The translations under genes were made by a program, and so were the position numbers. DNA of 64,000 nucleotides, taken from positions 15,346,001-15,410,000 of the forward strand of contig NC_133401.1 of assembly GCF_047511655.1 (NCBI RefSeq), given 5' to 3'. Below are positions 37,937 through 50,106 of the stretch, in pieces. The DNA comes from Castor canadensis. Lineage: Eukaryota; Chordata; Mammalia; Rodentia; Castoridae. The notes beneath the pieces were generated by a model, which searched no databases, was not told where the DNA came from, and saw only the letters and a program-made list of their open reading frames with translations. How positions within the stretch are numbered: the stretch's first letter is position 1; every line of letters begins with the position of its first letter.

Positions 37937-38760
37937 ATGGGCCTTTTCTTAAATCCATTGTATTTTATGGTTTTCTATTTCATGAATCTTCTCTTGATCA
38001 ATCAAATTGATCATTCAGTTTGATTACTTAAGCCTTAAGATGGATACTTTCCCTTTCCTTGGTATGGTGAGATATAGTTTCACTTTTATTTTTAGCTCCT
38101 CTTATGTTTTTGTGTTTTTAAGACTCTACATTTCCTTCTACACATGTGCTAAAATCTCCCATTCTGATTCTGAGTTTGTGTTTTCTTCTTTGCAGTTCTG
38201 TCAATTTTGTCTTATAAAGTTGCTGATATTCTTGATAATTTGAAACTTTTTTTTTACTTTGGAGTGTTCCTTTGTGTATCTTATAATGCTCTTTTCTTGA
38301 AGGACAACTCTGTCCATTAATGTATTTTAAAATTATAAAAAATAATTTGAGGCCTAGGAAGATGGTCTCTTTTTCTGGACAGGAATCTCATTTGCTTCAG
38401 CTAGATGTCTGAGAGTACTAATTTAAAAAAGGCTCACTTTCCTCTATTTTCAGACCGATGTGATCTGAGGTTTGGCTTCAGGTCCTACCAAAGTCTATCC
38501 CTTTCCCTTGCCCCCTTATTTCTATAGTGCAGCTCTTTGAGGTTTTACCAGGCACCTTTCTCTTCCAGGTCCCACCTCCTTCCTGAGTCCCTTAAACATG
38601 GCTAAAGCTTTGTCTATCAAAATCAGTAGGTGCCACCAAAAAAGGCACATCTAACTCCAAATGGAGAAACTTGGCCAAGACTTGCTCCAGCATTTTTAGA
38701 AATCAGTACCCAAAAGTTCAGGGTATCCCAGGGGGCTGGGCTGTGGCCCTGTGTGTGTGT
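37937..38760. other. Intergenic sequence upstream of promoter-like block, no gene seen
   Basis: AT-rich to 38350, then unique sequence. A short TG run lies at 38752-38762 and a T20-type homopolymer at 38766-38782, immediately before the promoter-like block. Confidence 0.4.
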
Positions 38761-38779
38761 GTGGTTTTTTTTTTTTTTT

Positions 38780-39180
38780 TTTGGTCCCTTTTGGGACATT
38801 CTAGGAAATGTAGTCTGGATTGTGTGTGGCACAGAGCACTTCCGCTTCCGGGTGGCAGTACTGAGGAATTCTGGGAAATGGTCCAGGCGTTTCCTCCAGC
38901 GGGAAGGAAACCCTGACGCTGTAAGATGCTTGAGCAGAAGAATCTGATCTTGGGGACCCACCAGGCTTTTCGGCCTGGATTTGGGGTCAGCGGTACCCCT
39001 GAGGGCCCGAGAAACCGAGACCAGCTGCGGAGATTGGCACTGGGAGCGGTTGCGTTCCCCTCCACGGAGCCTCGGGTTAAGAGCAGTCCCTGTGGTTCTG
39101 GGTCGCGTGTGACCTGGCTCACGTGTGGATGGTTTGAGGGTGCGGGAGGCTCACCAATGACTTCCCTGTCCTCTACACGC
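38780..39180 (+). promoter_or_regulatory. KRAB-ZNF-type promoter-like block A
   Basis: A locally GC- and CpG-rich block. It holds TTCTAGGAAATGTAGT at 38799-38814 and TTCTGGGAAATG at 38869-38880. Both resemble the ZNF143/THAP11-type element (ACTACAnnTCCCAGAA, reverse orientation) common in KRAB-ZNF promoters. An ETS-like TTCCGCTTCCGGG lies between them at about 38840. No exon with a convincing donor was found after it. It may be an alternative 5' exon of the next gene or the relic promoter of a lost cluster member. Block B at 52950-53300 has the same layout. Confidence 0.55.
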
Positions 39181-39735
39181 CAGCGCGGCAACTTCCCAGC
39201 ATCACAGTGTCTTGCAAGTTACTCTCTCCCTTCCTCCCTCTCTCTCTCCCTCCACAATGTAGACAAAAAACAAAACCATCTTTTACTGAGTGTGGATATC
39301 CAGAGTATAAAGCCGTAGGTAATCTGCGGGAAGTGGTTACAAAGAAATTCCACCTTGTGTGAACAGTAAAGCACCAACTTTTTTTTTTAATTGCTGTATG
39401 TGTAATTACGACATATATAAATTGTCGAGATAAGTGAGGTATTGTGTGCCTCAATGTGATCCCATCGTGTACTGCACATTCATTCATAAATTCATCCTAA
39501 ATTTATTGGAGAATCAAATCTTAGTGAATTGAGTGAAGTTTGTCTTGGTTAATTGATTTTATGCAAAGGGAAAACATATTCCCCATCTTCCTGATGGCTG
39601 ATTTAGTACTAAAAACACCTTGGTTACACTGATAGGGAGTCTAGAGTGTTATTTTAAAAGATGTTTAGATTCAAAAGGGAGAAATCCCAAACCTTAGAAA
39701 AACACTTTAGGATTGTAAACCTAGTAAGAGGTTTA
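39181..39735. other. Intergenic, no gene seen
   Basis: Short CT-rich stretch at 39225-39250, otherwise unique sequence. Confidence 0.35.
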
Positions 39736-39745
39736 CTTACTTTCT

Positions 39746-39824
39746 TTTTTTTTTTTAATTTCTTTTATTCATATGTGCATATGATGTTTGGGTCATTTTT
39801 CCCCCCTTTCCCCTGCCCACTCCC
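39746..39824 (-). mobile_element. 79-bp L1 3'-end insertion
   Basis: A poly-T followed by ATTTCTTTTATTCATATGTG and the beginning of the C-rich tract matches the 3' end of the two larger L1s here. It is flanked by identical 10-bp duplications, CTTACTTTCT at 39736-39745 and 39825-39834. This is an extreme 5'-truncated retrotransposition. Confidence 0.85.
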
Positions 39825-39884
39825 CTTACTTTCTACCAATATATAAACACATATCAACAAGTTAGAAGCCATAGGCTTTTTGTT

Positions 39885-39954
39885 GTTGACAGTGCTGGCA
39901 TTTCAATGCAGGGCCTTACACTTGCTAGGCACGTGTTCTTCTTTAGCAATGGCC
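39885..39954 (-). repeat. ID-type SINE, diverged
   Basis: GTTGACAGTGCTGGCATTTC, GGGCCTTACACTTGCTAGGC and AGCAATGGCCCC are the reverse complement of an ID unit. Confidence 0.75.
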
Positions 39955-40059
39955 CCTGTTCTTTTTGTGTTAGTTCATTTTTCAAGTGAAGCCTAGGGAT
40001 TTTTGTTGGGGGTGGAGGAGAGTTGGGCCTGGTCCTCCTATCCCTGCCTCCCCCATAGC

Positions 40060-40260
40060 CAACAAATGAGGGTACTAGTTACCCATGTTGATGCCCACAC
40101 AGCTTAAACTGACCCAACCCAAATTCATAATGATACAGCTGATAAACTCACTGCTCTTATGGCTTCCTACACCGACACACCTACATGGTCTGTTGTAAAA
40201 TCCTCTGACACCAAACTTAAGTCGAAACACACCTCAGATATGGAAGGTTAAAGACTCCTC
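40060..40260 (+). pseudogene. RNase H C-terminal remnant, ERV copy 3
   Basis: The frame at about 40066 reads V-T-H-V-D-A-H-T, then after one stop H-N-D-T-A-D-K-L-T. This is the C-terminal His/Asp segment of retroviral RNase H. It marks the left edge of recognisable provirus. Confidence 0.6.
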
Positions 40261-40270
40261 TGATACAAAA

Positions 40271-41157
40271 TTGACATTACAATGGCTGCCACCTGATAAA
40301 AAATCACAGACAAATATTAAACCCACTCCATATAGCATGCGGGATATACTAGAAATACACAGAATGCTTGATCATGTAGGCACTTATGGCCTGTTTTCAT
40401 GGGCTACCTTTAGAAATATCCTGATAATGTGGCAACAATATAAATTGGCAATTTCCAAATGTCCCCAATGTCCCAATTTAACCCATAGTTTTTGATACAG
40501 ACCTCCACCTATTTTACATACACCTACATCATTTAATTATATGGTACAGATTGCTTTTATAGGTCCGCTACAATCTGTGACCCCTAAATACGCATGTACT
40601 ATGGTTGATGTTGCTGCTGGACTCATACTGGCTAAACCACATCATTCCTCTAATCAGCTACTGCCTGTACTTTGTGGTGCTGGATTGCACAATACGGCCT
40701 ACCCGTTATTGTTGAATCCGATCAAGGTACCCAATTTCACAGGCGCTACCATCCAAAAGTTGGCACAAACAATGGATATCCAATGGAATTTCCACTTACC
40801 CTATATCCCGACTGCCTCAGGATGTATTGAAAGAGCTAATGGAGTTATTTAAAACTAAATTACACCATTTCTCAGATACTCCCTGAAAAAATCCATAGAG
40901 ATTATATGTTATGAATTTAACTCCAGATACAGATTAAATAGATGAAGGCCATCTGAGGAAGCGTTTCCAGTATTTCCTGTAGACCAACCTACTGTACATA
41001 AGAAAAATATCATCTTACCACAAAAGGTTACCAAGAAGGAACAAGATAATTCCTTCTCCCACCAGGAAATCATCTCCAACAGACAAGGAAATACCATAGG
41101 GACAACAGGAGCAAAAGGACAACTACAACTTGCCAAAATTCGCTCGTTGATCCCAAG
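40271..41157 (+). pseudogene. Integrase region, ERV copy 3
   Basis: The first frame (40271-40495) has an HRMLDHVGTYG...KCPQC zinc-binding HHCC pattern. The second (40541-40852) has the core, ending DIQWNFHLPY, then ASGCIERANG with the catalytic Glu. The first catalytic position reads Q-I-A-F-I-G, with Ala for Asp. The second Asp lies in an S-D-Q-G-T-Q-F segment near 40715, one base out of frame with its neighbours. From 40930 to 41157 an integrase C-terminal-like stretch is readable in another frame and ends where env begins. The gene is non-functional. Confidence 0.8.
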
Positions 41158-43294
41158 ATGAGGAACTTGACCTACACTATTCGTGATCTCCTTCCACATC
41201 TCCAATATCTCCTTTTTACCCTTCTCTTATTATATGTAGTAGTGACCATAGTCTCTCACTATACTTTTTGTCACATCAGACAGTGCAACACCATTACTAG
41301 TAATAGTACGACTAAAAATACCAACCTCCTGTGCAAACAATTTACTAATTAGACCATTTGCATTATCAATACTTTTGCTTAGTTTCACACCAGCTATACA
41401 CACTGCAAGTATTACCGTTCTCCCTCCTCCTCCTCTTTATGTTTGGAGATGGAGGTCACGGTGACAATACTACTACTATTACTACTACCACTGTGACTCC
41501 AAGCACTATTGGAAATTTTACTGCCTTTCCTGTTACATACGACCCAATCAAATATATTCAAGTAGAACGCTCGAACAGGACCCACCCTGGACCTGGTGGT
41601 ATCTATGAATACTGGCACCACTTGCCACTAGGCCAAAACTTTACCTATGCACAAAAATCGTTTTATGCTAAATATGCATTCTGCAGGAATATTAATAAAT
41701 TTATCTATGAACCGGCCTACAAAGAGTATTATAAAGGTACAACTACCACGTCTACACACATGGGCGTACTATCATCTTCTTACAACTCCACAAATATCCA
41801 GGTTGAGAATCCACTCAACTGTTATGCAACTGAACTGTGGCAACAGACTGTCTCTGGCTCAGCTATTTTTGTCAGCTATATGAGGAAACTCAACCAGAAA
41901 TCCAAACATCCCCATTCTATATCATTTTCCAATACCTCCACCACCTAAACCACACTGTTTATGATTTTCACATAGATGACACTTTCACCTGCAATTGGGT
42001 GATGAAAACAAAATTCCTCTCCACCTTCTTTGCACCTTGGCCACTCAAAAACTTCCTTGTGATAAATATTATGAAGCGTATAACCATATGACTCAAGGCT
42101 GCAACTATTACGACGCCAATGACTATGACGACTATGAGAATTATGAGGATGAATCCACCACAACTACAGTTACTTCCAACTCTACATCAAACTCTACAAC
42201 TACAACTACACCTACAACCATGAAAACAATGTTCCACACTTCCTATGTGAAACCTTCATGAATTTAGGTACCTTTAAACCTCCAGTGAGACCTTATGGTG
42301 ATTGGTTTCCTGAAGAACACCTTTTTATGTTATACCCAAGCTTAAACTCCACAAACGTATCTCTTTTGTGCATTGCAGGTTTTCCCAACATCCCATATTT
42401 TGGAAAACTTGAATATTGGACTGCCTACAGGCATGACTTCTCTGTTACAAATGTCTCCTTTCCACCTGTATCGGATTGGTTTAAAATCTTAGCTCTGGGA
42501 ACCCAACACTAGTGGTTTCCCATTATCCTTACCAATCCCTTAGCACAACCTTGGACTTCAGTATCAGTACCAGAGGACAAACATATATGCCTCGGCAAAC
42601 CCTCCTTTTCTTCAAGGTTGAACTTATATCTGCATTGGATCCATAGTGTTACATGGTAATGAAAGCAAGACCTTATATACTCACCCTGTACATGTTTGTG
42701 CTCGTACTTTTGATTGGTGGAATGCGACAGCTATAGGAACTAACACCCTTAACATAACTAATACTACCTCTTTGAAAGGTAAACAGTTGCCTATAAACCG
42801 CCTACATTATCATTTCAATGGCACCTCTAATATGACTCTTGCCAATTTTACTACCCTCATTCTCTTTGGAAACCAAACAATTATACACACCAAGCTGCCA
42901 AAAGATACTCCTATATATATGGCAGACACCATCAAAGGATATATAATATCAAACTTGGACCCCTGTCCATGCCAATTTCCAGATGTGCAGACCCTTTAAT
43001 GTTTGTCACCTTCCCAAACTTTCATTTTGCAATGACTACAAAGAAGAATTACCCAGGAAGGAATTATACCTTTTTCTTTTATGCACATGAAACAAAATAC
43101 TTGGGCAATTATTCAGACACTGACTGCCCTGCCAGTCCTTTATACCAACGAGGAGCATATATCCCATGTCAAGCTCTAAATAACTCCATCTTCCATGAAT
43201 TTCCTATTCCTTTGGACATCAGTGTCATGGTACCCACCACAAATTCATCAACTAGGACCAGATTTGAAATCACAAAAGGCATTTACAACCTCTT
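41158..43294 (+). pseudogene. env surface-subunit region, ERV copy 3 (part before the L1)
   Basis: It begins with an ATG at 41158, directly after pol. A hydrophobic leader follows (LLFTLLLLYVVVTIV), then a frame at 41358-41948 with a second hydrophobic stretch and several N-x-S/T sequons. Next is a Thr/Ser-rich mucin-like run near 42150-42215. Cysteine- and sequon-rich frames follow at 42258-42512, 42646-42999 and 42969-43290. Frames change at about 41900-41990 and 42250, and there are stops at 42510 and 42655. The many N-glycosylation sites, leader and position identify a glycoprotein. I recognise no specific receptor-binding domain. Confidence 0.7.
43284..43294. repeat. Left target-site duplication of L1 copy 2
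   Basis: TACAACCTCTT, repeated at 47790-47800. Confidence 0.9.
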
Positions 43295-43785
43295 TTTTAA
43301 AATTAATTAATTTTTTTTATTCATATGTGCATACAATGTTTGGGTCAATTCTCCGCCCTTCCCCCACACCCTCCCTTATGCCCCCCACCCCCTCCCTCTC
43401 CCCCAACCCCCTCGATACCCGGCAGAAACTATTTTGCCCTTATCTCTAATTTTGTTGTAGAGAGAGTATAAGCAATAATAGGAAGAACCAAGTGTTTTTG
43501 CTAGTTGAGATAAGGAAGCTATATAGGGTATTGACTCACATTGATTTCCTGTGCTTATGTGTTACCTTCTAGGTTAATTCTTCCTGATCTAACCTTTTCT
43601 CTAGTTCCTGGTCCCCTTCTCCTATTGGTCTCAGTTGCTTTAAAGTATCTGCTTTAGTTTCTCTGCATTGAGGTCAACAAATGCTATCAGTTTTTTAGGT
43701 GTCTTACCTATCCTCACACCTCCCTTGTGGCTCTCACTTTATCATGTGATCAAAGTCCAATCCCCTTGTTGTGTTTGCCCTTGAT

Positions 43786-45831
43786 CTAATGTCTGCATGT
43801 GAGGGAGAACATATGATTTTTGGTCTTATGGGCCAGGCTAACCTCACTCAGAATGATGTTCTCCAATTCCATCCACTTACCAGCGAATGATAACATTTCG
43901 TTCTTCTTCATGGCTGCATAAAATTCCATTGTGTATAAATACCACATTTTCTTAATCCATTCCTCAGTAGTGGGGCATCTTGGCTGTTTCCATAACTTGG
44001 CTATTGTGAATAGTGCTGCAATAAACATGGGTGTGCAGGTGCCTCTGGAGTAACCTGTGTCACAGTCTTTTGGGTATATCCCCAAGAGTGGTATTATGTT
44101 TATTGATTTTCATATGTTGAACCATCCCTGCATTCCTGGGATGAAGGCTACTTGGTCGTGGTGAATGATCTTTTTGATGTGTTGTTGAATTCGGTTTGTC
44201 ATTATTTTCTTGAAGATTTTTGCATCAATGTTTATTAAGGAGATTGGCCTATAGTTCTCCTTTTTGGAGGTGTCTTTGCCTGGTTTTGGTATAAGTGTAA
44301 TACTGGCTTCATAAAATGTGTTTGGCAGTTTTTCTTCCCTTTCTATTTTGTGGAACAGTTTAAGGAGGGTTGGTGTCAGTTCTTCTTTAAAGATCTGATA
44401 GAATTCAGCAGAGAATCCATCAGGTCCTGGACTTTTCTTTTTGGGGAGACTTGATTGCTGCTTCAATTTCATTTTGTGTTACAGATCTATTCAGGTGATT
44501 AATTTCCTCTTGGTTCAGTTTGGGATGATCATATGTGTCTAGAAATCTGTCCATTTCTTTAAGATTTTCAAATTTATTTGAATATAGGTTCTCAAAGTAG
44601 TCTCTGATGATTTCCTGGACTTCCATGGTGTTTGTTGTTATTTCCCCTTTTGCATTCCTGATTCTACTAATTTGGGTTTTTTCTCTCCTCATTTTAGTCA
44701 GGTTTGCCAGGGGTCTGTCCATCTTGTTTATTTTTTCAAAGAACCAATGTTTTGTTTCATTGATTCTTTGTATGGTTTTTTGTTTTCTATTTCATTGATT
44801 TCAGCTCTTATTTTTATTATTTCCTTCTATTTGTTTTGGGATTTGCTTGTTCTTGTTTTTCTAGGAGTTTGAGAGGTATCATTAGGTCATTGATTTGGGA
44901 TCTTTCAGCCTTTTTAATATATGCCGTCATGATTATAAACCTTCCTTTCAGGACTGCCTTTGCTGTGTCCCATAGGTACCAGTAGGTTGTGTTTTCATTT
45001 TCATTGACTTCCAGGAACTTTTTAATTTCCTCTTTTATTTCATCAATGACCCATTGTTCATTAAATAATGAGTTATTCAGTTTCTAACTGTTTGCATATT
45101 TTTGTCTTTACTTTTGTTGTTGAGTTCTAGTTTCATTGCATTGTGATCAGATAGAATGCTTGGTATAATTTCTATTTTCTCATATTTGCTGAGGCTTGCT
45201 TTGTGCCCTAGGATATGATCTATTTTGGAGAAGGTTCCATGGGCTGCTGAGAAGAATGTATATTTTGTAGAAGTTGGATGAAATGTTCTGTAGACATCAA
45301 GTATGTCCATTTGCTCTGTGGTATATTTTAGATCTAGGATTTCTTTATTTTTTTTTGTTTGGATGACCTATCTATTGATGATAATGGGGTGTTAAAGTCT
45401 CCCACAACCACTGTGTTGGAGTTAATATATGCTTTTAGGTCTTTCAGGATATGTTTGATGAAATTGGGTGTGTTGACATTGGGTGCATATAGGTTGATAA
45501 TTGTTATTTCCTTTTGGTCTATTTCCCCTTTTATTAGTATGGAATGTCCTTCTTTATCTCATTTGATCAATGTAGGTTTGAAGTCTACTTTGTCAGAGAT
45601 AAGTATTGCTACTCCTGCCTGTTTTCGGGGGCCATTGGCTTGGTAAATCTTCTTCCAGCCTTTCAACCTAAGCCTGTGCTTATTTCTGTTGGTAAGATGA
45701 GTCTCCTGTAAGCAACAAATTGTTGGATCTTCCATTTTAATCCATTTCGTCAAATGGTGCCTTTTGATGGGGGAATTAAGTCCATTAACATTAAGTGTTA
45801 GTACTGATAGGTATGTGGTGATTCCTGTCAT
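43786..45831 (-). pseudogene. L1 ORF2 remnant (copy 2)
   Basis: Endonuclease start ([10 protein letters not shown]...) at 45559-45831, then discontinuous pieces. The segment from about 44094 onward jumps to the C-terminal end (43786-44085). Most of the reverse transcriptase core, including F-A-D-D, is deleted. Confidence 0.92.
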
Positions 45832-45881
45832 TTAGTTGTCTTAGTTGTTTGATTGTTTGATTGTGTGTACCTAAGTTGAGG

Positions 45882-46640
45882 TTACTCTCTACTTTCTTGC
45901 CTTTCCTGTAGTTTTGTGCTGTCTGCCCTTTCATGGTTATGTTGGCTTTCACTTATTTTGTTGAATATATTACGCATTCCCTTTGCTTGCACCTCTTTTC
46001 CTTCAATGCCCATGATTCTCAGGTTTGGTCTTTTGATGGAGTCGGTGAGTTCTTGCATTTTCTTTTCACAGGTCTTGAGTTGTTTAACCAATAGTTCTTT
46101 GGTTTTTCCTTTAATTACAGTTCATCTTCAAGTTCTGAGATTCTGTCTTCTGTTTGTTCTATTCTGCTGGATTGGCCTTCCATTTTGTTTTGCAATTCTG
46201 TTTCATACTTTTTTCTGAGGTTTTCCATATCCTGTTTAATGTTGTCTATTTTTGTCCTGAGTTCATTTATCTCTTTATTAATCATGTTCTTTGTTTCACT
46301 CTGGTGTTTATACAGTGCTTTTATGGTTTCTTTTATTTCTTCTTGTGCTTTTTCAAATTCTCTATTTTTGTTGTCTTGGAATTTCTTGAGTGTCTCCTGT
46401 ACATTTTGGTTGACCCTATCCAGTATCATCTCTATAAAATTCTCATTGAGTACCTATAGTATTTCTTCTTTTAGATTGTTCTTGTGTGCTTCATTGGGTT
46501 CTTTGGCATAGTTTATCTTCATTTTGTTGGAGTCTGGATCTGAGTATCTGTTTTCTACATTTCCCTCTGGTTCCTGTACTAATTTTTTGCTGAGGGAAAA
46601 CTGGTTTCCCTGTTTTTTCTGTCTGCCTGTCATTGCCTTG
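45882..46640 (-). pseudogene. L1 ORF1 remnant (copy 2)
   Basis: The coiled-coil part (46115-46429) and the start of the RRM (KRPNLRIMGI, within 45882-46091) are readable. The rest of the RRM and most of the C-terminal domain are deleted, then the frame resumes briefly at the tail. Confidence 0.9.
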
Positions 46641-47789
46641 GTGTTGTTATTGTCCCTGTACTGTGTGCAATTAAGTATTTTCTAGCTTGTAATAATAACA
46701 ATGGTGATATTTAGAATGAAAGGGTAAGAGGAGATGGAAAGCAAAGAAGTTAAAGAAAAAGGGAGAAACAAATAAACAAGTAGAAAAAACCAACCAAACA
46801 AACAACAAAAAAAGTTTCAAAGATATAAACAGGGAGAGATAGTGTACTAATTAACAGTAAGCTGAACAGGCATTAGAGAGACAGAGAGAGGATTGAAAAT
46901 AAAAAAGAAAAAAAATAAAAAATCTCCAAGTTCAAATGCAATAAAGTTTCAGTCTTAATAAATTGGTGTTCATCCCTCAGCCTCCAGTCCTGGAGATGGT
47001 GTCTCAGAAGTAGTTGTATCATTGTCTCACCAAAGGGGAACAAAACCAAACCAAAACAGCACAAAACAAAAACAAAAACAAAAAACCCACAGAGTGTCTC
47101 AAGTTCAAATGCAATACAGTTTCAGTAAGTTTTTCAGTATGCAGTTGTAGTTCGGTTATTGTCTCATCAAAGGAAGAGAGAGAAAAAAAAAGTCTGGAGA
47201 CTGTTCTGTGAATGGCTATCTGTGGCTGTGGCTCACCTGCCCATTTCTGTCAGTCTGCTGTTGCTGGAGGCTTTATTTATGCAGATCTCAGGAGTGAGCT
47301 TAACACTCATATAGCCCCACAGGCTTTGTTTACTCAGAGTTCTCCTGGGTGTGATGCCACTGCCACAAGCTTTCCCCTTTCCAAGCACACTGGGGGAGGT
47401 GACACTGCTCCAGCTTTCTCAGGCCTGCATGTTTATTTACAGTTCATGTAAATAAACGTGAGGAGGTCTTCCCCCCTCTCCTGTGGAGTTTTCCTCCCAC
47501 TGTCGCTTTTACAAGCTTTCCTGCTCCTGGTTGCTGGGTGTGTGCTGCCGCTCCTGCCTTCTCCAGCCCACTTGTGAGGGATTCCCCTCCCCCTGTCTTC
47601 GGCACTCAAGGCGCCCTGCCCTCTTTGCTACATGTCTATTTTGTTGTTATTGCTTATTCAGTTTCTCTTTTTTTCCCTGGGTGGGGGTCAGTCTGCCCAG
47701 GGGGCTATGCTGATCTGGCCCAGGGTTGTCTGTGGGAGTCCCATGTACCGCTTAGCTCACCTTGTGGTCTGCGTCTTCCCAAGCCATCC

Positions 47790-47800
47790 TACAACCTCTT
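47790..47800. repeat. Right target-site duplication of L1 copy 2
   Basis: TACAACCTCTT, identical to 43284-43294. The env region continues directly after it. Confidence 0.9.
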
Positions 47801-49910
47801 AAATATAACTACAATCAACGATTACATGCCACCTAAGTTACACATAATGCAACTAGCTACACAACTGTGAAAAGACAGCCTTGCATTTTATATGCCAAGA
47901 TATCATGTTAAAGAAGCTGATCAATGCACACTGGATTGGTGACATACTGCAGGAATGAAGGTCAGTGATGGCCTATGACAGTTCACCCATTACCACTCAG
48001 AGTACCCTATCATTTTTACATGCTATTATGACTACATAGAATGTGCATGTGGGGAGTGTTTGACCTCATCATCCATAAGCCATTTTATGGTTCAGTACCA
48101 AAGGATGGATACATTTCCCATAAAAGCCAGTGGGAACAAATCCATATTTTTCCTTCCTCTTTTCAACATTGTCATATCAGAGAAGATTCAGACACTCCAT
48201 GCATTATGGACAGAGGTGGTTTCAACTCTACCCACAAGTTCTATTCTGTGCATTACAAACCGCCTGTGTTGTTCACAAAGTACACCAACCTTTCTTACAT
48301 CACTATTGCAAAACCTCCTATTGTTATTCCATATTTAACCTTAGGCATCAGAGTAGTGATGCAACCAAAACTAAGGCCTGTTACTCTCAAAATCAACTTA
48401 CGTGCCTTAGCACCCCCTAACTCTAAAGTCCCCAGGTAACCTTTCCATCATTCACTTATGGGAATGCAATTCATGGACGAAAACCCCTTCAGTTGGCAGC
48501 GGCAGAAGCTTTCTTTTTAGAAATCTCTCTAGCCTCAGCTATTACCACCTCCATAACAGTTCCCTTATACACTGAAGTCAACGATTTATCAAGACTCATG
48601 GCTAAACAGTCATCAGAGATTGCTTCAGTATCAGATGGCTTAGACACCCTGACTCACATCATTGTTGCTATGCACACAGAAATGCTTCTCATCAACAAAC
48701 ATGTACAACAATTGGACAAAAATACCAGAGACATGGGAAACCATGTATAAAACCCAGATTAAACAATCACACCTTATCCAATGCACACAAGTACAGCAAA
48801 CTTTAAGACAGTCGAAGATGAACTCCACACATTATTCACTACAGAACAAGGAAGAGAAACTTCACTCTTCAAAACCATCCTGGATGACAGATACCATTCT
48901 GAATGCTCTAGTGGCATATGTACACTTAACTTACTTCAAATCTATTTGGACAATGCTGTTACCAAGTATAGAGCCAAAGTAATCCCTAGAAGACTCGGTG
49001 ACAACTTTGTCTCCTCTCAGTCACAGATCATCTGGATGAACATTACAGATGAACACTGGTTTTACTCTGCTGACAACCTTCTACCTATTGCCCACAACCT
49101 TTATGCTATAACTTCTCCTTTAACTCATGATTTATCTTCAATACTGCTAATCCTTATCAAGTTACAAAATCAATTATACTCTATTGGCAATCACAATTTC
49201 ATTGCATGTGGTAATACACCATTCAATGTCACTATATTTTATAGAACTATAGATTATGATACCTATGGTACATATACAAATAACACCCTATCTATGACTG
49301 CCAGATACCATTTAATCTTTGACCCATATAAAATTACAGCCCATCTCAAGGATCAGAATGTTACAGTTTACAATTCCACTGTTATGACAGATACTCATTA
49401 CTTTACAGCATCCGATCAAACTATACTGGAGATTATGGAAAATGATAAGAAAATGAAAGAAGAATTAACTAGACAAAAAGAAATTATCACCAGATTCATA
49501 CAACAAAATGCCAAAGAATTTCAATCAATTGATGCTACCATTAGGAAACAGATGAAAAATATGGACGCTAAATTACAAAACATCCATAAAACTGTGCACA
49601 TTGTTCAAACTGATACCTTTGCTATGGCACACAAACAGTACCAACTCAACTACTGTGGATTTACTGATGCTATCAGCAAATTATTGCGCTTCGATATGAC
49701 ATGCTTATGCCACTGGAACCCATTCCATTGGTTATATGACTTTTGGCACAAATTGTCATCCTTCTTATTGCAATTATTGCAATTAGACTTCTTTTACTCT
49801 ATTGCAGGCATTCTCAGCATAAAACTTCAGAGGAGACCATTTGGAACTTCTTATCCACTGACCATGGAATGAAGAAGAATGGTCTTCTATTTTATGATGA
49901 ACACTAAAAT
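47801..49910 (+). pseudogene. env C-terminal / transmembrane-subunit region, ERV copy 3
   Basis: After the L1, env resumes with a frame at 48041-48439 containing sequons. At 48493 an Ala/Ser-rich hydrophobic segment (a possible fusion-peptide region) leads into heptad-like sequence. Two stops at 48748 and 48760 precede a 363-codon open frame (48781-49872). That frame has cysteines, sequons and a strong Glu/Lys-rich coiled coil at about 49420-49610. It ends near a C-L-C-H-W-N-P-F-H-W motif before the anchor. At about 49755-49805 an alternative frame encodes a clean hydrophobic membrane anchor followed by a short polar tail, so a one-base shift precedes the anchor. I did not recognise the family precisely. 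Confidence 0.68.
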
Positions 49911-50106
49911 GGATAACTGCAGAAGACATAACCCAGAAGTAGAAGGAGGTGACTTCTTCAGAAACATATTCTATCATACCTTACAGTACCAACAGATGGA
50001 ACCAGAATGCACGTATGCAGTTTGATGGATTATTGGCTATCATCTGCCTGTTTCCCAATGCCATCTCTGTACATGCCACTTCACCATTTACACTGGCATA
50101 TCCTGA

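Larger units (their letters stand above)
43295..47789 (-). mobile_element. L1 copy 2: 5'-truncated and internally deleted
   Basis: Minus-strand L1 closely related to 26120-33151, flanked by 11-bp duplications. It stops in the 5' UTR about 0.2 kb short of the full 5' end. Compared with the full copy it lacks about 1.77 kb of ORF2 (junction near 44094-44096) and about 0.43 kb of ORF1 (junction near 45955). It also carries many small indels. ORF2 pieces lie at 43786-45831 and ORF1 pieces at 45882-46430, all broken. The minus-strand insertion context TTT/AAGAGG fits the L1 endonuclease preference. Confidence 0.92.

Noticed and set aside
38718..39318. Overlapping open frames on both strands at 38.7-39.3 kb as a coding gene
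   Set aside because: They lie in a CpG-rich promoter-like block with frames open on both strands; no domain and no good donor/acceptor pair.
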